Positions 1 through 7,838 of a stretch of 37,531 nt of DNA are shown here, one piece after another. The first letter of the stretch is position 1, and every line of letters starts with the position of its first letter. Made by a program: the position numbers and the translations under genes. The stretch is taken from positions 1 through 37,531 of the forward strand of contig NZ_JANQOP010000139.1 in the NCBI RefSeq assembly GCF_028285745.1, read 5' to 3'. The notes beneath the pieces were generated by a model. That model did not search any database, was not told the origin of the DNA, and worked only from the letters and a program-made list of their open reading frames with translations. The stretch comes from Acaryochloris sp. IP29b_bin.137. Lineage in GTDB: Bacteria; Cyanobacteriota; Cyanobacteriia; Thermosynechococcales; Thermosynechococcaceae.

Positions 1-351
1 CTCAACGAGAATGGGAGTCCCATCGTCGTCGGCAGTCAGGTCTTTTTGTGTTTCTAGTCTATTGGGGCAGGCTGAAGCGTGGAGGTTGTTTTTTAAGAAA
101 TCTCGTTCCATTTGAACTCGTTTGAGTTCGCGGCGTAACTCATTAAGTTCTTGACGTTCGGCAGAAGTGAGCTGGCCTTGTGGGTCTGATTGACGGTCAA
201 CTTGGGCTTGTTTGACCCATTTGCGCAGGGCGCTTTCGGTCAGTCCCATTTCTTTGGCAACTTGGCTGACGGGTTTGCCGGATTGATTCACAATCCTAAC
301 TGCCTCTGCCTTCTGTTCGTCTGTAAATAGTCTGCGGGGTTTTTGTGTCAT
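1..351 (-). CDS. IS3-family transposase OrfA, partial (open at window edge)
   Basis: An ATG at 351 opens a frame that stays open to base 1 (117 codons). The start is preceded by AGGAGAA. The protein begins MTQKPRRLFTDEQKAEAVRI and has the Tnp_1 (pfam01527) helix-turn-helix pattern (VSQVAKEMGLTESALRKWVK, about residues 28-47). A coiled-coil stretch rich in E, L and R follows, ending MERDFLK. In the family this protein binds the terminal repeats and is joined to OrfB by frameshifting at an A-rich site; here TTCTTAAAAAAC lies at that point. After it the sequence (NNLHASACPN...) does not resemble the usual KKAxAFFA ending, so the gene may be rearranged there. OrfB is off the window. Confidence 0.7.
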   Translation of the reverse strand, partial: MTQKPRRLFTDEQKAEAVRIVNQSGKPVSQVAKEMGLTESALRKWVKQAQVDRQSDPQGQLTSAERQELNELRRELKRVQMERDFLKNNLHASACPNRLETQKDLTADDDGTPILVE

Positions 352-411
352 CTGAACATTCTCCTAGGTTATCGACTCTTCGGGAATGTCCACTTTTTCG
401 AGTAAAGGTCA
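1..411 (-). mobile_element. End of an IS3-family insertion sequence (cut by window edge)
   Basis: This is the left end of an IS3-type element read on the minus strand. From about 411 downward it begins TGACCTTTACTCGAAAAAGT and continues GGACA, which resembles the terminal repeats of IS3-family elements, and an orfA-like gene starts 60 nt inside. The boundary is placed where the homology of the neighbouring IS5-family transposase stops abruptly, so the IS3 element appears to have inserted into that gene. The other end and the target duplication lie outside the window. Confidence 0.6.
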
Positions 412-804
412 CATAGACCGCCCCCTTTTTTCCGTTGTCTTCACCGATTGAGAGTCAGCAATGGCAACAGCAGAGTCTTGATCTCAGTCCATCTCTTGCC
501 TCAATTGATGGCGCAGGATGTCATGGAACATACTCCAGTTGCCTTGGCGTTGCCACTTCTGAAAGTAGTTATAGGCGGTTGCGTGGGCTGGTAAATCATG
601 GGGAAGCATTTCCCACTGACATCCCGTCCGTTGCATGTAGAAAATTGTGTTGAGGATTTCTCTCAAGTCAACGGTTCTGGGTCGTCCAAATCCTTTATCA
701 TTAGGCAACAGCAGTTCTATGACTTCCCATTCAGCATCACTGAGATCTCTGGCATAGGCTCGACGATGAGGATTTGCAATCTCAGGTAAGCGACTATGAT
801 ACAT
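412..804 (-). pseudogene. IS5-family transposase, interrupted and truncated
   Basis: ATG at 804 starts MYHSRLPEIANPHRRAYARD, the N-terminal DUF4096-type domain of IS5-family (IS4Sa/IS427-like) transposases. It includes DLSDAEWEVIELLLP, the GRPRTVDLREILN motif and the WEMLPHDLP region. After 106 codons a TGA (484-486) interrupts the frame, yet the same frame continues with family sequence (VAIADSQSVKTTEKRG, including the expected DSQSVKTTEK block). An A6G5 run, the usual frameshift position in this subgroup, follows, and homology stops at about 412 where the IS3 element begins. The C-terminal DDE half is missing. The outer end of the element may be the GAGAGCTGAC at about 890, which is a guess. 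Non-functional. Confidence 0.75.
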
Positions 805-937
805 AGCGCTTGAAGTAGCTACAACTCAAGCCTAGAGGCGAAATTTAACGACCTTATCGCTCTTAATACTTACTTTATAAGTCAGCTCTCAAAAAACTAA
901 AATATTTTACATCTGCTCCAGACCTTATGAACGCTAA

Positions 938-971
938 CAAAACCTATGACTGTTTGATTTCATAGGTTTTG
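938..971 (-). terminator. Hairpin terminator for the 982-2040 gene
   Basis: A perfect 12-bp inverted repeat (CAAAACCTATGA, loop of 10, TCATAGGTTTTG) lies 11 nt beyond the stop codon of the minus-strand gene and runs out into TTTTGTTAG. Position and form fit a transcription terminator. It is T-flanked on the other strand too, so it could also stop transcription entering from the IS side. Confidence 0.6.
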
Positions 972-981
972 ATCACTCTCA

Positions 982-2040
982 TTAAAGGCTTGGTTTCTCC
1001 AAAGGCTTCTCTAGTTCAATGAACCTTTGACCAGAGCTGTGTCTTACTAGAAAAAAGCATCTACTATGATGAGCCCCAGTTTGCAATTGCAATGAGCCTG
1101 CCCAAGGAACAATCTTCTCTCCAGGCAGCTCTGTAAACTGAACAGAAATATCATGCTCACCAGGCTCTAAAGAGATACGAGTGAATGCCCCTTCTGCAGG
1201 ACAGGATTCTATTCGCTGGTTATATATCTTGCATTTTTTGCAAGGTGGGAGGGTCTTAAACTGGGGTGTGGGACCACTGACCGTGATCCACACTTGGCGA
1301 GGGGAAGAATTTTTAAGCTCTATCTTAGATGAGCCATCGGTCGTAGAACCAACCCGCTGGTCAAAGTCAATCTGCTTTGCTCCATTTTGCTTGATATTAG
1401 CCACCGTTACTCGTGCCAAGGCTGGGGTCCATAGGTCTGATTTCTGGGGATATTGCTGCTGGCTCTTTTCGTAGAGAGTTTTGGCTCGAGCATACTGTTG
1501 CTTCTGCTCATAACGCTGGCCACAATAAACATAAAACTGGGAAACATCCGTATCCTGATGAGGAATCATTTTGTGGTTTATCAAAGTTTCCAGTCTTTCA
1601 CAGACCCGTTCCGTGGCTAGATCTTTAGGAATCGCCTGCTCAAACAAATTGGTGATGTTGGCCTGAGCAGGGGAGATTAGTGGACTCGTTTTATAGGCTA
1701 TCACTAAGTTAGTAAAACGATGGAGTGCTGCCTCATGCTGACCTTGGGATTGCAGCTGCAATCCTGATAGATAATATTCACACTCTGCCTTTTTGACTGT
1801 AGCCCGATCTTGGTAATCTCCAAACCTCATAACCTGCTTCATCGCGATCACTTGATCAAACTTTTGGATCGCAATTTGGCACTGTGCTTGCTCATAGGCT
1901 TGCTGACCCTGTTGAAAACGCTGGCGAATCAGCAGATGGGGAGCACCCCAAAAGACACCAAAGATGACTACACCAATCCCCAATCCCAATAGGGAACCAG
2001 GGGGAAGCTGTGGCGGTAGCTTTCGATTGATTTGAGTCAT
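982..2040 (-). CDS. Membrane-anchored protein with TPR-like helical repeats, unknown function
   Basis: 352 residues from ATG 2040, with GAGGACA about 9 nt upstream. A proline-rich start is followed by one membrane segment (about residues 18-38, LGLGIGVVIFGVFWGAPHLLI). Then come helical repeats with TPR spacing (QQAYEQAQCQIAIQKFDQVI, QGQHEAALHRFTNLV, EQKQQYARAKTLYEKSQQQY), about residues 45-205. The last third (about 215-345) looks like a beta-rich domain with the cysteines CKKCKIYNQRIESC and an EPGEHDISVQF strand, perhaps extracytoplasmic. I do not recognise the family. It lies back to back with the secreted protein at 2719 across a 678-bp gap, so the two may share control. A role in the CHAT cluster is inference from position only. 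Confidence 0.7.
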   Translation of the reverse strand: MTQINRKLPPQLPPGSLLGLGIGVVIFGVFWGAPHLLIRQRFQQGQQAYEQAQCQIAIQKFDQVIAMKQVMRFGDYQDRATVKKAECEYYLSGLQLQSQGQHEAALHRFTNLVIAYKTSPLISPAQANITNLFEQAIPKDLATERVCERLETLINHKMIPHQDTDVSQFYVYCGQRYEQKQQYARAKTLYEKSQQQYPQKSDLWTPALARVTVANIKQNGAKQIDFDQRVGSTTDGSSKIELKNSSPRQVWITVSGPTPQFKTLPPCKKCKIYNQRIESCPAEGAFTRISLEPGEHDISVQFTELPGEKIVPWAGSLQLQTGAHHSRCFFLVRHSSGQRFIELEKPLEKPSL

Positions 2041-2718
2041 GATTGTATGTCCTCAATGTCGAATAAATTCATGGATACTGGCACGGCTCTCGGTAGTTCA
2101 ATCGGAGCCCCAAGTCGCAGAGCTACCTTGGAACCTCAATCCCGGTATCAATTACTGAAATTGACCTCATCAACCTTGCCGCTTTCCTTTGATTAACTTT
2201 TGCGGTTGAGCTGATACCTTAATCGCCTTGATCTGCGGCAAGGAAACTATTGTTCTAATGAGATTCCAGAAATTGGTCCATTTTTTATGCAAAAGGCACA
2301 ATGAACTTTTAATATGAAGTGCTAAATTTCCTGGCTTCTTTCCGAGTTACTTGTAGAGGATTACAGTGAGGCAGGTGAAGCACCTCAACAATATAGTGGA
2401 GCTAGATTATTGCGATAGCACTTCAACGGCTCACATGACTGTAAAACTGAGTATTTCGCCGTGTTGATTCCTTAACTTGACTTGAGCAATCAATATTTTA
2501 GATCAGCTGTACCAGACACTTGAAACTATTGGTTTGATTTAGTTCTATTTTTCTGTTCGTTGATAGTTAACAGCAATGAACAGAAAAATTGCGATAAATT
2601 AATTTCGTACTTTTGTAACAATAATCAAAAAAAAAAGGTCTCAAACTGGAAAAGGGATTGAAGGGATCAGTAAGTGGTTCAACCACTTAGCTGTGATTAA
2701 TCACTCGGAGGAAATTCG
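2041..2718. other. 678-bp divergent intergenic gap with potential RNA structure
   Basis: No gene is visible. It lies between two divergent genes, so it must hold both promoters. 2144-2243 contains two competing stem sets: GGTATCA (2144-2150) with TGATACC (2212-2218), enclosing TCAACC (2170-2175) with GGTTGA (2204-2209); and CCTTGCCGC (2174-2182) with GCGGCAAGG (2235-2243). The second set crosses the first, so it would be an alternative fold or a pseudoknot. The right part is AT-rich with an A-run near 2630, and two palindromes sit just before the next gene. Confidence 0.5.
2671..2704 (+). promoter_or_regulatory. Two adjacent perfect palindromes in the leader of the 2719 gene
   Basis: TAAGTGGTT-C-AACCACTTA (2671-2689) is a perfect 9-bp inverted repeat with a single central base. 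Four bases on, GTGATTAATCAC (2693-2704) is a perfect 12-bp palindrome. The ribosome site GGAGG (2707-2711) follows directly, then ATG 2719. They could be operators or mRNA hairpins that gate ribosome entry; which one cannot be told from sequence. Confidence 0.5.
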
Positions 2719-3357
2719 ATGTCTCGATCCAAGCATTTCAGTTGGACACTTGCTTCAGTTCTTTGCTCCAATATGTTGTTGGGGGCTATTCCCAGTCACG
2801 CTCATCTTGAAACGTTGGCTCTTGAATCCAATGCTGTTTCTGCTGAGCCATCAATGAAGGTTTGGCAGACTTTTAGTTCTGATACGGATAGATTTCAAGT
2901 GCTAATGCCCAGTCAGCCAATTCAGTATTCTTTGTCTAATCGCCATATTCAGGCGCAAATGTTCATGCAAATGAGGTTGACGGGACCTCAGAGATTGGAA
3001 CTATATGGGGTGGGGGTGGCTCAGTTACCGCGACTGTTCACTGATCCCCAAGATGTGAAACAAATGATGGCTGCTTGTGCGAAGTTTTTGGCTGATGGTG
3101 ATCAGGTGACTAATGTTCAGAGGATACCTATTGGCAATCATATTGGAGTGGAGGTGGAAGCTACTTCTGCCAATGGTAGGCTGCATGTGACCAGATGCTA
3201 TCTTGTGGGCCAGAGAATCTATATGCTATTTACTGCATCAGAACCCCTTAAACAGATAGCCGTATTTGAATCTACTACTAGTAGAACAAAGGGAATTGAG
3301 CGGACGCAGTCGATGGAGAAGTTCCTGAATTCTTTTCAGCTATTTGACTCGATTTAA
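2719..3357 (+). CDS. Small secreted protein, unknown function
   Basis: 212 residues; ATG 2719 has a strong GGAGG 7 nt upstream. The N-terminus is a Sec signal peptide: basic SRSKH, hydrophobic WTLASVLCSNMLLGAI, and a likely cut after SHA (residue 28). The mature part begins with a WQTFSSDTDRFQVLMPSQP block, a pattern I associate with small cyanobacterial exported proteins whose name I cannot give. It has one Cys pair candidate (AACAKF and TRCYLV). No catalytic motif is visible. It lies upstream of, and in the same direction as, the TPR-CHAT gene (gap 243 nt), so it may be periplasmic and part of the same cluster; that link is inferred. Confidence 0.75.
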   Translation: MSRSKHFSWTLASVLCSNMLLGAIPSHAHLETLALESNAVSAEPSMKVWQTFSSDTDRFQVLMPSQPIQYSLSNRHIQAQMFMQMRLTGPQRLELYGVGVAQLPRLFTDPQDVKQMMAACAKFLADGDQVTNVQRIPIGNHIGVEVEATSANGRLHVTRCYLVGQRIYMLFTASEPLKQIAVFESTTSRTKGIERTQSMEKFLNSFQLFDSI

Positions 3358-3600
3358 GCTGCCTCTTATGGTACAGCAGTCAAATTTTATGAAAACAATA
3401 TCTTCCCCTAGAAAAATATGATTTTATCCTGATTCAACGTCATTTTTAGTTCTAAATTTGGATATTGAGTGATTATTTTCGTCTGAATGTATGTGAAATT
3501 AATATTTTCCTAAGGAGTGCTGCAAAGCTTTGGGGAGCAGTACCTCTAATGGGAACGAAGTATTAGTACAAGTTTTTGATCATTTCAATGAGGTTGGGTG

Positions 3601-6600
3601 ATGAAGTATTTTTGTCGATTAGCTTTAATCGGTTTGCTCCTGAATTTGATCTTGGGTGAGGGGCACAGTATCCAGGTGATGGCTCGTCCCTTGCAAGGAT
3701 TGTTGATGGCTCAAATTGCAGATTTAGAGGAAGCAAAACAGCTTCTCCAACAAGCTCAAGAACTCTATAGTCAAGGGAAGTATACAGAAGCGATTCCCCT
3801 AGCAGAACGAGCCGTGATGATTAGCAGGGGACGGCTGAATTCAAAAGATTATAAGTTGGCAACCTATTTGAACAACCTGGCGGTACTCTATCAAACCCAG
3901 GGTCGTTACTCAGAAGCAGAACCTCTGTTCAAAGAAGTTGTGGAGATTGTACGCATCGCCTTACCCCAAAACCATTTTAGCGTGGCAATGCATCTAAATA
4001 GCCTAGCATTACTTTACCGAGACCAGGGTCGCTACTCAGAAGCAGAACCTCTATTCAAGGAAGCCGTGGAGATTGACCGCATCGCTTTAACCCCAAACCA
4101 TCATCTACTGGCAGCCCATTTGAGCAACCTGGCTTTAATCTACCAAGCTCAAGGTCGTTACCCAGAAGCAGAGCCCCTGTTCAAAGAAGCTGTGGAGATT
4201 GCCCGCATCGCCTTAACCCCAAATCATCCTGGCGTGGCAATGTTATTGAACAACCTGGCGGTACTATACCAAGTTCAGGGTCGTTACCCAGAAGCAGAGC
4301 CCCTGTTCAAAGAAGCGTTGAAGATTGCCCGTATCGCCTTACCCAAAAACCATCCTAAGCTGACAATGTTTTTGAACAACCTTGGAAAACTTTACCAAGA
4401 TCAAGGTCGTTACCCAGAAGCAGAGCCCCTGTTCAAAGAAGCGTTGAAGATTGCCCGTATCGCTTTACCCAAAAACCATCCTGAGCTAGCAATATTATTG
4501 AACAACCTTGGAAAACTTTACCAAGATCAAGGTCGTTACCCAGAAGCAGAGCCCCTGTTCGAAGAAGCGTTAAAGATTGCTCGTATCGCCTTATCTCCAA
4601 ACCATCATAATCTGGCAACCTATTTGAATAATCTGGGGGAACTCTACCAAGTTCAGGGTCGTTACACAGAAGCAGAGTCCCTGTTCGAAGAAGCGTTAAA
4701 GATTGCTCGTATCGCCTTATCTCCAAACCATCATAATCTGGCAACCTATTTGAACAATCTGGCATTACTTTACAAAGACCAGGGTCGTTACACAGAAGCA
4801 GAGTCTCGGTTCAAAGAAGCGTTGAAGATTACCCGTATCGCCTTATCTCCAAACCATCATAATCTGGCAACCTATTTGAACAATCTGGCATTACTTTACA
4901 AAGACCAGGGTCGTTACACAGAAGCGGAGTCTCGGTTCAAAGAAGCGTTGAAAATTACCCGTATTGCCTTACCCAAAAACCATCCTGAGTTGGCAACCTA
5001 TTTGAACAATCTGGCATTACTTTACAAAGACCAGGGTCGTTACACAGAAGCAGAGTCCCGGTTCAAAGAAGCGTTGAAGATTGCCCGTATCGCCTTACCC
5101 AAAAACCATCCTGAGTTGGCAACCTATTTGAACAATCTGGTGGCACTATATTGGGCTCAGAATGACTTACACACTACTCTTCAGTATCTCCACGAAGGAC
5201 TAGAGATTGAAGAATATAACCTTTCTCGCAATCTAACTGTGGGCAATGAGCAGCAAAAAAAAGCTTTCTTATCCCGCTATCAAGGATCTACTGACCTAGC
5301 CATTTCTTTCCATCAACAATCGGATCCTCAGAATCTAGATACAGCTCAACTTGCATTCACTACTCTCCTCCGCCGTAAGGGTCGACTCCTTGATGTCCTA
5401 GGCCAATCCTTCCAACACCTTCGAAATAGCCCTGATGATGAGGTATCCAAAAAACTCTCTCAGCTCATCGATACTCAAAACCAACTCTCAACTCTTACAA
5501 CCAGGGGACCTGGCAACTACCCTAATCAGTATCAAGAGACCCTCCAAAAACTGACAAAAAATGAAAAACAACTCACCACTGAACTGAGTCAAATGATTGC
5601 TGGACTTGCCGAAGTCTACCAACCCGTTACGATTCCTCAAATCAAAGCTGCCTTACCTCAAAACGCTGCCCTGGTTGAATTTATTGAGTACAAACCCTTT
5701 GACCCCAAAGCTAAACACGGACAGCGTTTGGGAAAACCTCGCTATGCCGTCTATGTCTTACTCCCCTCCGGCCAACTGCAATGGGGTGACTTAGGGTCTG
5801 TAGCTGAGATTCAACCCCTCCTTTCAGACTTCATTACTCGGGTACAGATTGAATCTGAAAACAAAGATAGCCTGCAAACATTAGCCCTACCACTCTACAA
5901 CAAGATTTTCCGGCCTATCCGCCATATGGTGGGCAACAGGAAGCATCTCCTGCTCGCGCCCGATGGCGAACTCAATCGGATTCCTTTTGAAGCCCTTATG
6001 GATGAGCAAGGGCAGTACCTTATCCAAAATTTTCAATTTACCTATCTCTCTTCTGGTAGAGACTTAATGAGGTTAGAGAATTTACAGAAATTAGATAACC
6101 TACCCCAAGCTCAATTCCCCCTGCTATTGGCAGCACCTGACTTTGAAACTAAGAACTTGAACCCTCAGAATCTTAAGGTGGCATCGGTTCAGAAAACAAC
6201 GCAAGCAAATTCTGTTCGTTCTAGGGGCAGCAATACCCATTCTGCAGAGTATGCCAAAATCAGTTTTCTGCCCTTAAAAGGTGCTCGAGCTGAAGGTAAA
6301 GCCATTGAGGCAGGGGGGTACTTTGATTTTCAAGCGGTATACGGCGAAAACGCAACTGAAAGTATCCTTAAGCGATGGGCTAATCCATATATCTTGCATA
6401 TAGCCACTCATGGCATTTTTCTAGAGAAAAATGATATTCGGACACAGAGTCCGTCCAATGCATCTAATGCACAGTTCAATAGCCACTTGAATCAGGTTGT
6501 CTTGAGCGAGAAGCCCTTATTGAGATCTGGGTTGGTGTTTGCTGGGTTTAACAAGAAAGAGAAAGACCCAACAGGGGATGATGGCTTACTCACAGCACTG

Positions 6601-6966
6601 GAAGTCAGCAGGTTAGATTTGAGAGCCACCCAGATGGTGGTAATGTCTGCTTGCAAGACGGGGGTGGGGGATATTCAGAGTGGAGATGGGGTCTATGGTC
6701 TTAGGCGAGCATTCACGCTAGCAGGGGCGAGGAGTCAAGTGATGAGCTTGTGGGATGTCCAGGATGCCAGTACTAAAGAGCTGATGGTTGCCTATTATGC
6801 GCTCCTTGATCAGGGAAAGGGGAGAGGTGAGGCATTGAGGCAGGTCCAGTTGGATATGCTTGAAGGCAAATTCGATGACAAAGAGAACGGTATCAATTAC
6901 AAAACTCCCTTCTATTGGGCTCCGTTTATTCGTACAGGGGATTGGAGGCCGCTAAAAGCTCTGTAG
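3601..6966 (+). CDS. Secreted TPR-repeat protein with C-terminal CHAT (caspase-like) domain
   Basis: 1121 residues from ATG 3601 (GAGG 7 nt upstream; the GTG at 3598 is too close to that site). The N-terminus MKYFCRLALIGLLLNLIL looks like a signal peptide or anchor. TPRs follow: one lead repeat, then ten tandem 42-residue kinesin-light-chain-type repeats (3850-5109) and one degenerate copy. A linker helical region (about 530-680) leads to the CHAT domain (about 780-1121). The predicted catalytic pair is His937 (ILHIATHG) and Cys1018 (MSACKTG). CHAT proteins are clan CD peptidases related to caspases and HetF; the TPR part usually senses partners. A second CHAT protein sits 2 kb downstream, next to a sigma-like gene. 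An exported CHAT enzyme would act in the periplasm; substrate unknown. Confidence 0.9.
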   Translation: MKYFCRLALIGLLLNLILGEGHSIQVMARPLQGLLMAQIADLEEAKQLLQQAQELYSQGKYTEAIPLAERAVMISRGRLNSKDYKLATYLNNLAVLYQTQGRYSEAEPLFKEVVEIVRIALPQNHFSVAMHLNSLALLYRDQGRYSEAEPLFKEAVEIDRIALTPNHHLLAAHLSNLALIYQAQGRYPEAEPLFKEAVEIARIALTPNHPGVAMLLNNLAVLYQVQGRYPEAEPLFKEALKIARIALPKNHPKLTMFLNNLGKLYQDQGRYPEAEPLFKEALKIARIALPKNHPELAILLNNLGKLYQDQGRYPEAEPLFEEALKIARIALSPNHHNLATYLNNLGELYQVQGRYTEAESLFEEALKIARIALSPNHHNLATYLNNLALLYKDQGRYTEAESRFKEALKITRIALSPNHHNLATYLNNLALLYKDQGRYTEAESRFKEALKITRIALPKNHPELATYLNNLALLYKDQGRYTEAESRFKEALKIARIALPKNHPELATYLNNLVALYWAQNDLHTTLQYLHEGLEIEEYNLSRNLTVGNEQQKKAFLSRYQGSTDLAISFHQQSDPQNLDTAQLAFTTLLRRKGRLLDVLGQSFQHLRNSPDDEVSKKLSQLIDTQNQLSTLTTRGPGNYPNQYQETLQKLTKNEKQLTTELSQMIAGLAEVYQPVTIPQIKAALPQNAALVEFIEYKPFDPKAKHGQRLGKPRYAVYVLLPSGQLQWGDLGSVAEIQPLLSDFITRVQIESENKDSLQTLALPLYNKIFRPIRHMVGNRKHLLLAPDGELNRIPFEALMDEQGQYLIQNFQFTYLSSGRDLMRLENLQKLDNLPQAQFPLLLAAPDFETKNLNPQNLKVASVQKTTQANSVRSRGSNTHSAEYAKISFLPLKGARAEGKAIEAGGYFDFQAVYGENATESILKRWANPYILHIATHGIFLEKNDIRTQSPSNASNAQFNSHLNQVVLSEKPLLRSGLVFAGFNKKEKDPTGDDGLLTALEVSRLDLRATQMVVMSACKTGVGDIQSGDGVYGLRRAFTLAGARSQVMSLWDVQDASTKELMVAYYALLDQGKGRGEALRQVQLDMLEGKFDDKENGINYKTPFYWAPFIRTGDWRPLKAL
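3850..5109 (+). repeat. Ten tandem 126-bp repeats encoding TPR units
   Basis: Ten in-frame 126-bp units each encode a variant of LATYLNNLALLYKDQGRYTE followed by AESRFKEALKIARIALPKNH. Units 7-10 are almost identical at DNA level, while units 1-4 differ more, which suggests recent expansion at the 3' side. An eleventh, degenerate unit starts at 5110. Copy number is likely to vary between strains and could be mis-assembled. Confidence 0.9.
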
Positions 6967-7147
6967 TTGTAGTACCGTTCATAATTTCTCTATTCACCAG
7001 TCCCAAGTAGGCAAACCTGATCTCCCACTAGGTTTGAGAGACTTACAAATTTGATATCCCCTGTAAATCATGGATTTTTGTAACAAAATGTCGAATACCT
7101 GCCCTTTCCTCCAGAAACACAACTAGAGAGATAGGAGAACACTTTGT

Positions 7148-7813
7148 GTGAATCAAGCCCATACTGAAGACGAGACACTCCAACAGTTAGCAATCCAAGC
7201 ACAGAAAAGCCCGCCACAGAGTCCTGAGCGGCACCAGTGCCTTCAACAGTTGGTATCTGATATTCTCCACTCTGGCAAGCTGGGGCATCCGGCAATTGGA
7301 AACTACCCTCGCGAGGTCTATGAGGAACTCTATAACGAAGCGTTACAAAGAACCTTAATCAAAGTCTGTACCAAGATTGATCAATATAATTGCGCCCACC
7401 CCGTGATGGCATGGGTCAATCATTCGCTCAAATATACCTTTATAGATGTCGAGCAAAGCCGCTATCGCCACGGTATGACTTATATAGCTGGATCGATGAA
7501 GAATCAGATCCTAGGATGCTCTTTAGACGACTTGGATCATCCCCCCCCTACTCCAAACAGAGATGATCAAAGTGATGCAGATAGGCTCCGACAATTCCTT
7601 GTAGAAGATCCCGAGGGATGCCTCAGAAAAGTCTATGTGAGGAATCGTCCTGAGATTACCTTTCAGCGGGTGGCGATCGCTATTTATGTGGAGGATCAGA
7701 GTTGGACTCAACTGAGCGAGTCTCTGGATATTTCTTTACCAACCTTGCATAGCTTCTTTAACCGCAATCTCCAGAAACTAAAACCTTACTTCAAAAAATA
7801 TATCCTACCCTAA
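7148..7813 (+). CDS. Sigma-70-like regulatory protein, first gene of the CHAT-CHASE2 operon
   Basis: 221 residues from a GTG at 7148 (AGGAG 10 nt upstream). The middle (about residues 55-105) resembles sigma region 2: YEELYNEALQRTLIKVCTKI, then VMAWVNHSLKYTFIDVEQSR. The end (about 170-220) has a region-4-like helix-turn-helix: ITFQRVAIAIYVEDQSWTQL, then SESLDISLPTLHSFFNRNLQ. This is much shorter than housekeeping sigma factors and lacks regions 1 and 3, similar to the small sigma-like proteins found beside DUF1822 and CHASE2 genes in cyanobacteria. It probably directs or modulates transcription, but it could be a DNA-binding relative that does not bind polymerase. It lies 25 nt before DUF1822 in the same operon, so it may be controlled by the membrane CHAT-CHASE2 protein, as an ECF sigma is by its anti-sigma; that is inference. 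Confidence 0.75.
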   Translation: MNQAHTEDETLQQLAIQAQKSPPQSPERHQCLQQLVSDILHSGKLGHPAIGNYPREVYEELYNEALQRTLIKVCTKIDQYNCAHPVMAWVNHSLKYTFIDVEQSRYRHGMTYIAGSMKNQILGCSLDDLDHPPPTPNRDDQSDADRLRQFLVEDPEGCLRKVYVRNRPEITFQRVAIAIYVEDQSWTQLSESLDISLPTLHSFFNRNLQKLKPYFKKYILP

Positions 7814-7838
7814 CGTCACCCAATAACCGAGAACCCTC

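Noticed and set aside
435..789. Two plus-strand frames over the IS5-family gene
   Set aside because: Both are antisense shadows of the recognisable minus-strand transposase.
4433..4765. 110-codon antisense frame across the TPR array
   Set aside because: It mirrors the repeat periodicity of the sense gene and has no start signal or family resemblance.
7013..7035. AAACCT...AGGTTT stem after the TPR-CHAT gene
   Set aside because: Only six pairs and no T-run, too weak to call a terminator.
7673..7680. HIP1-like GCGATCGC octamer
   Set aside because: A single copy in coding sequence; such octamers are frequent in cyanobacteria and carry no local meaning.
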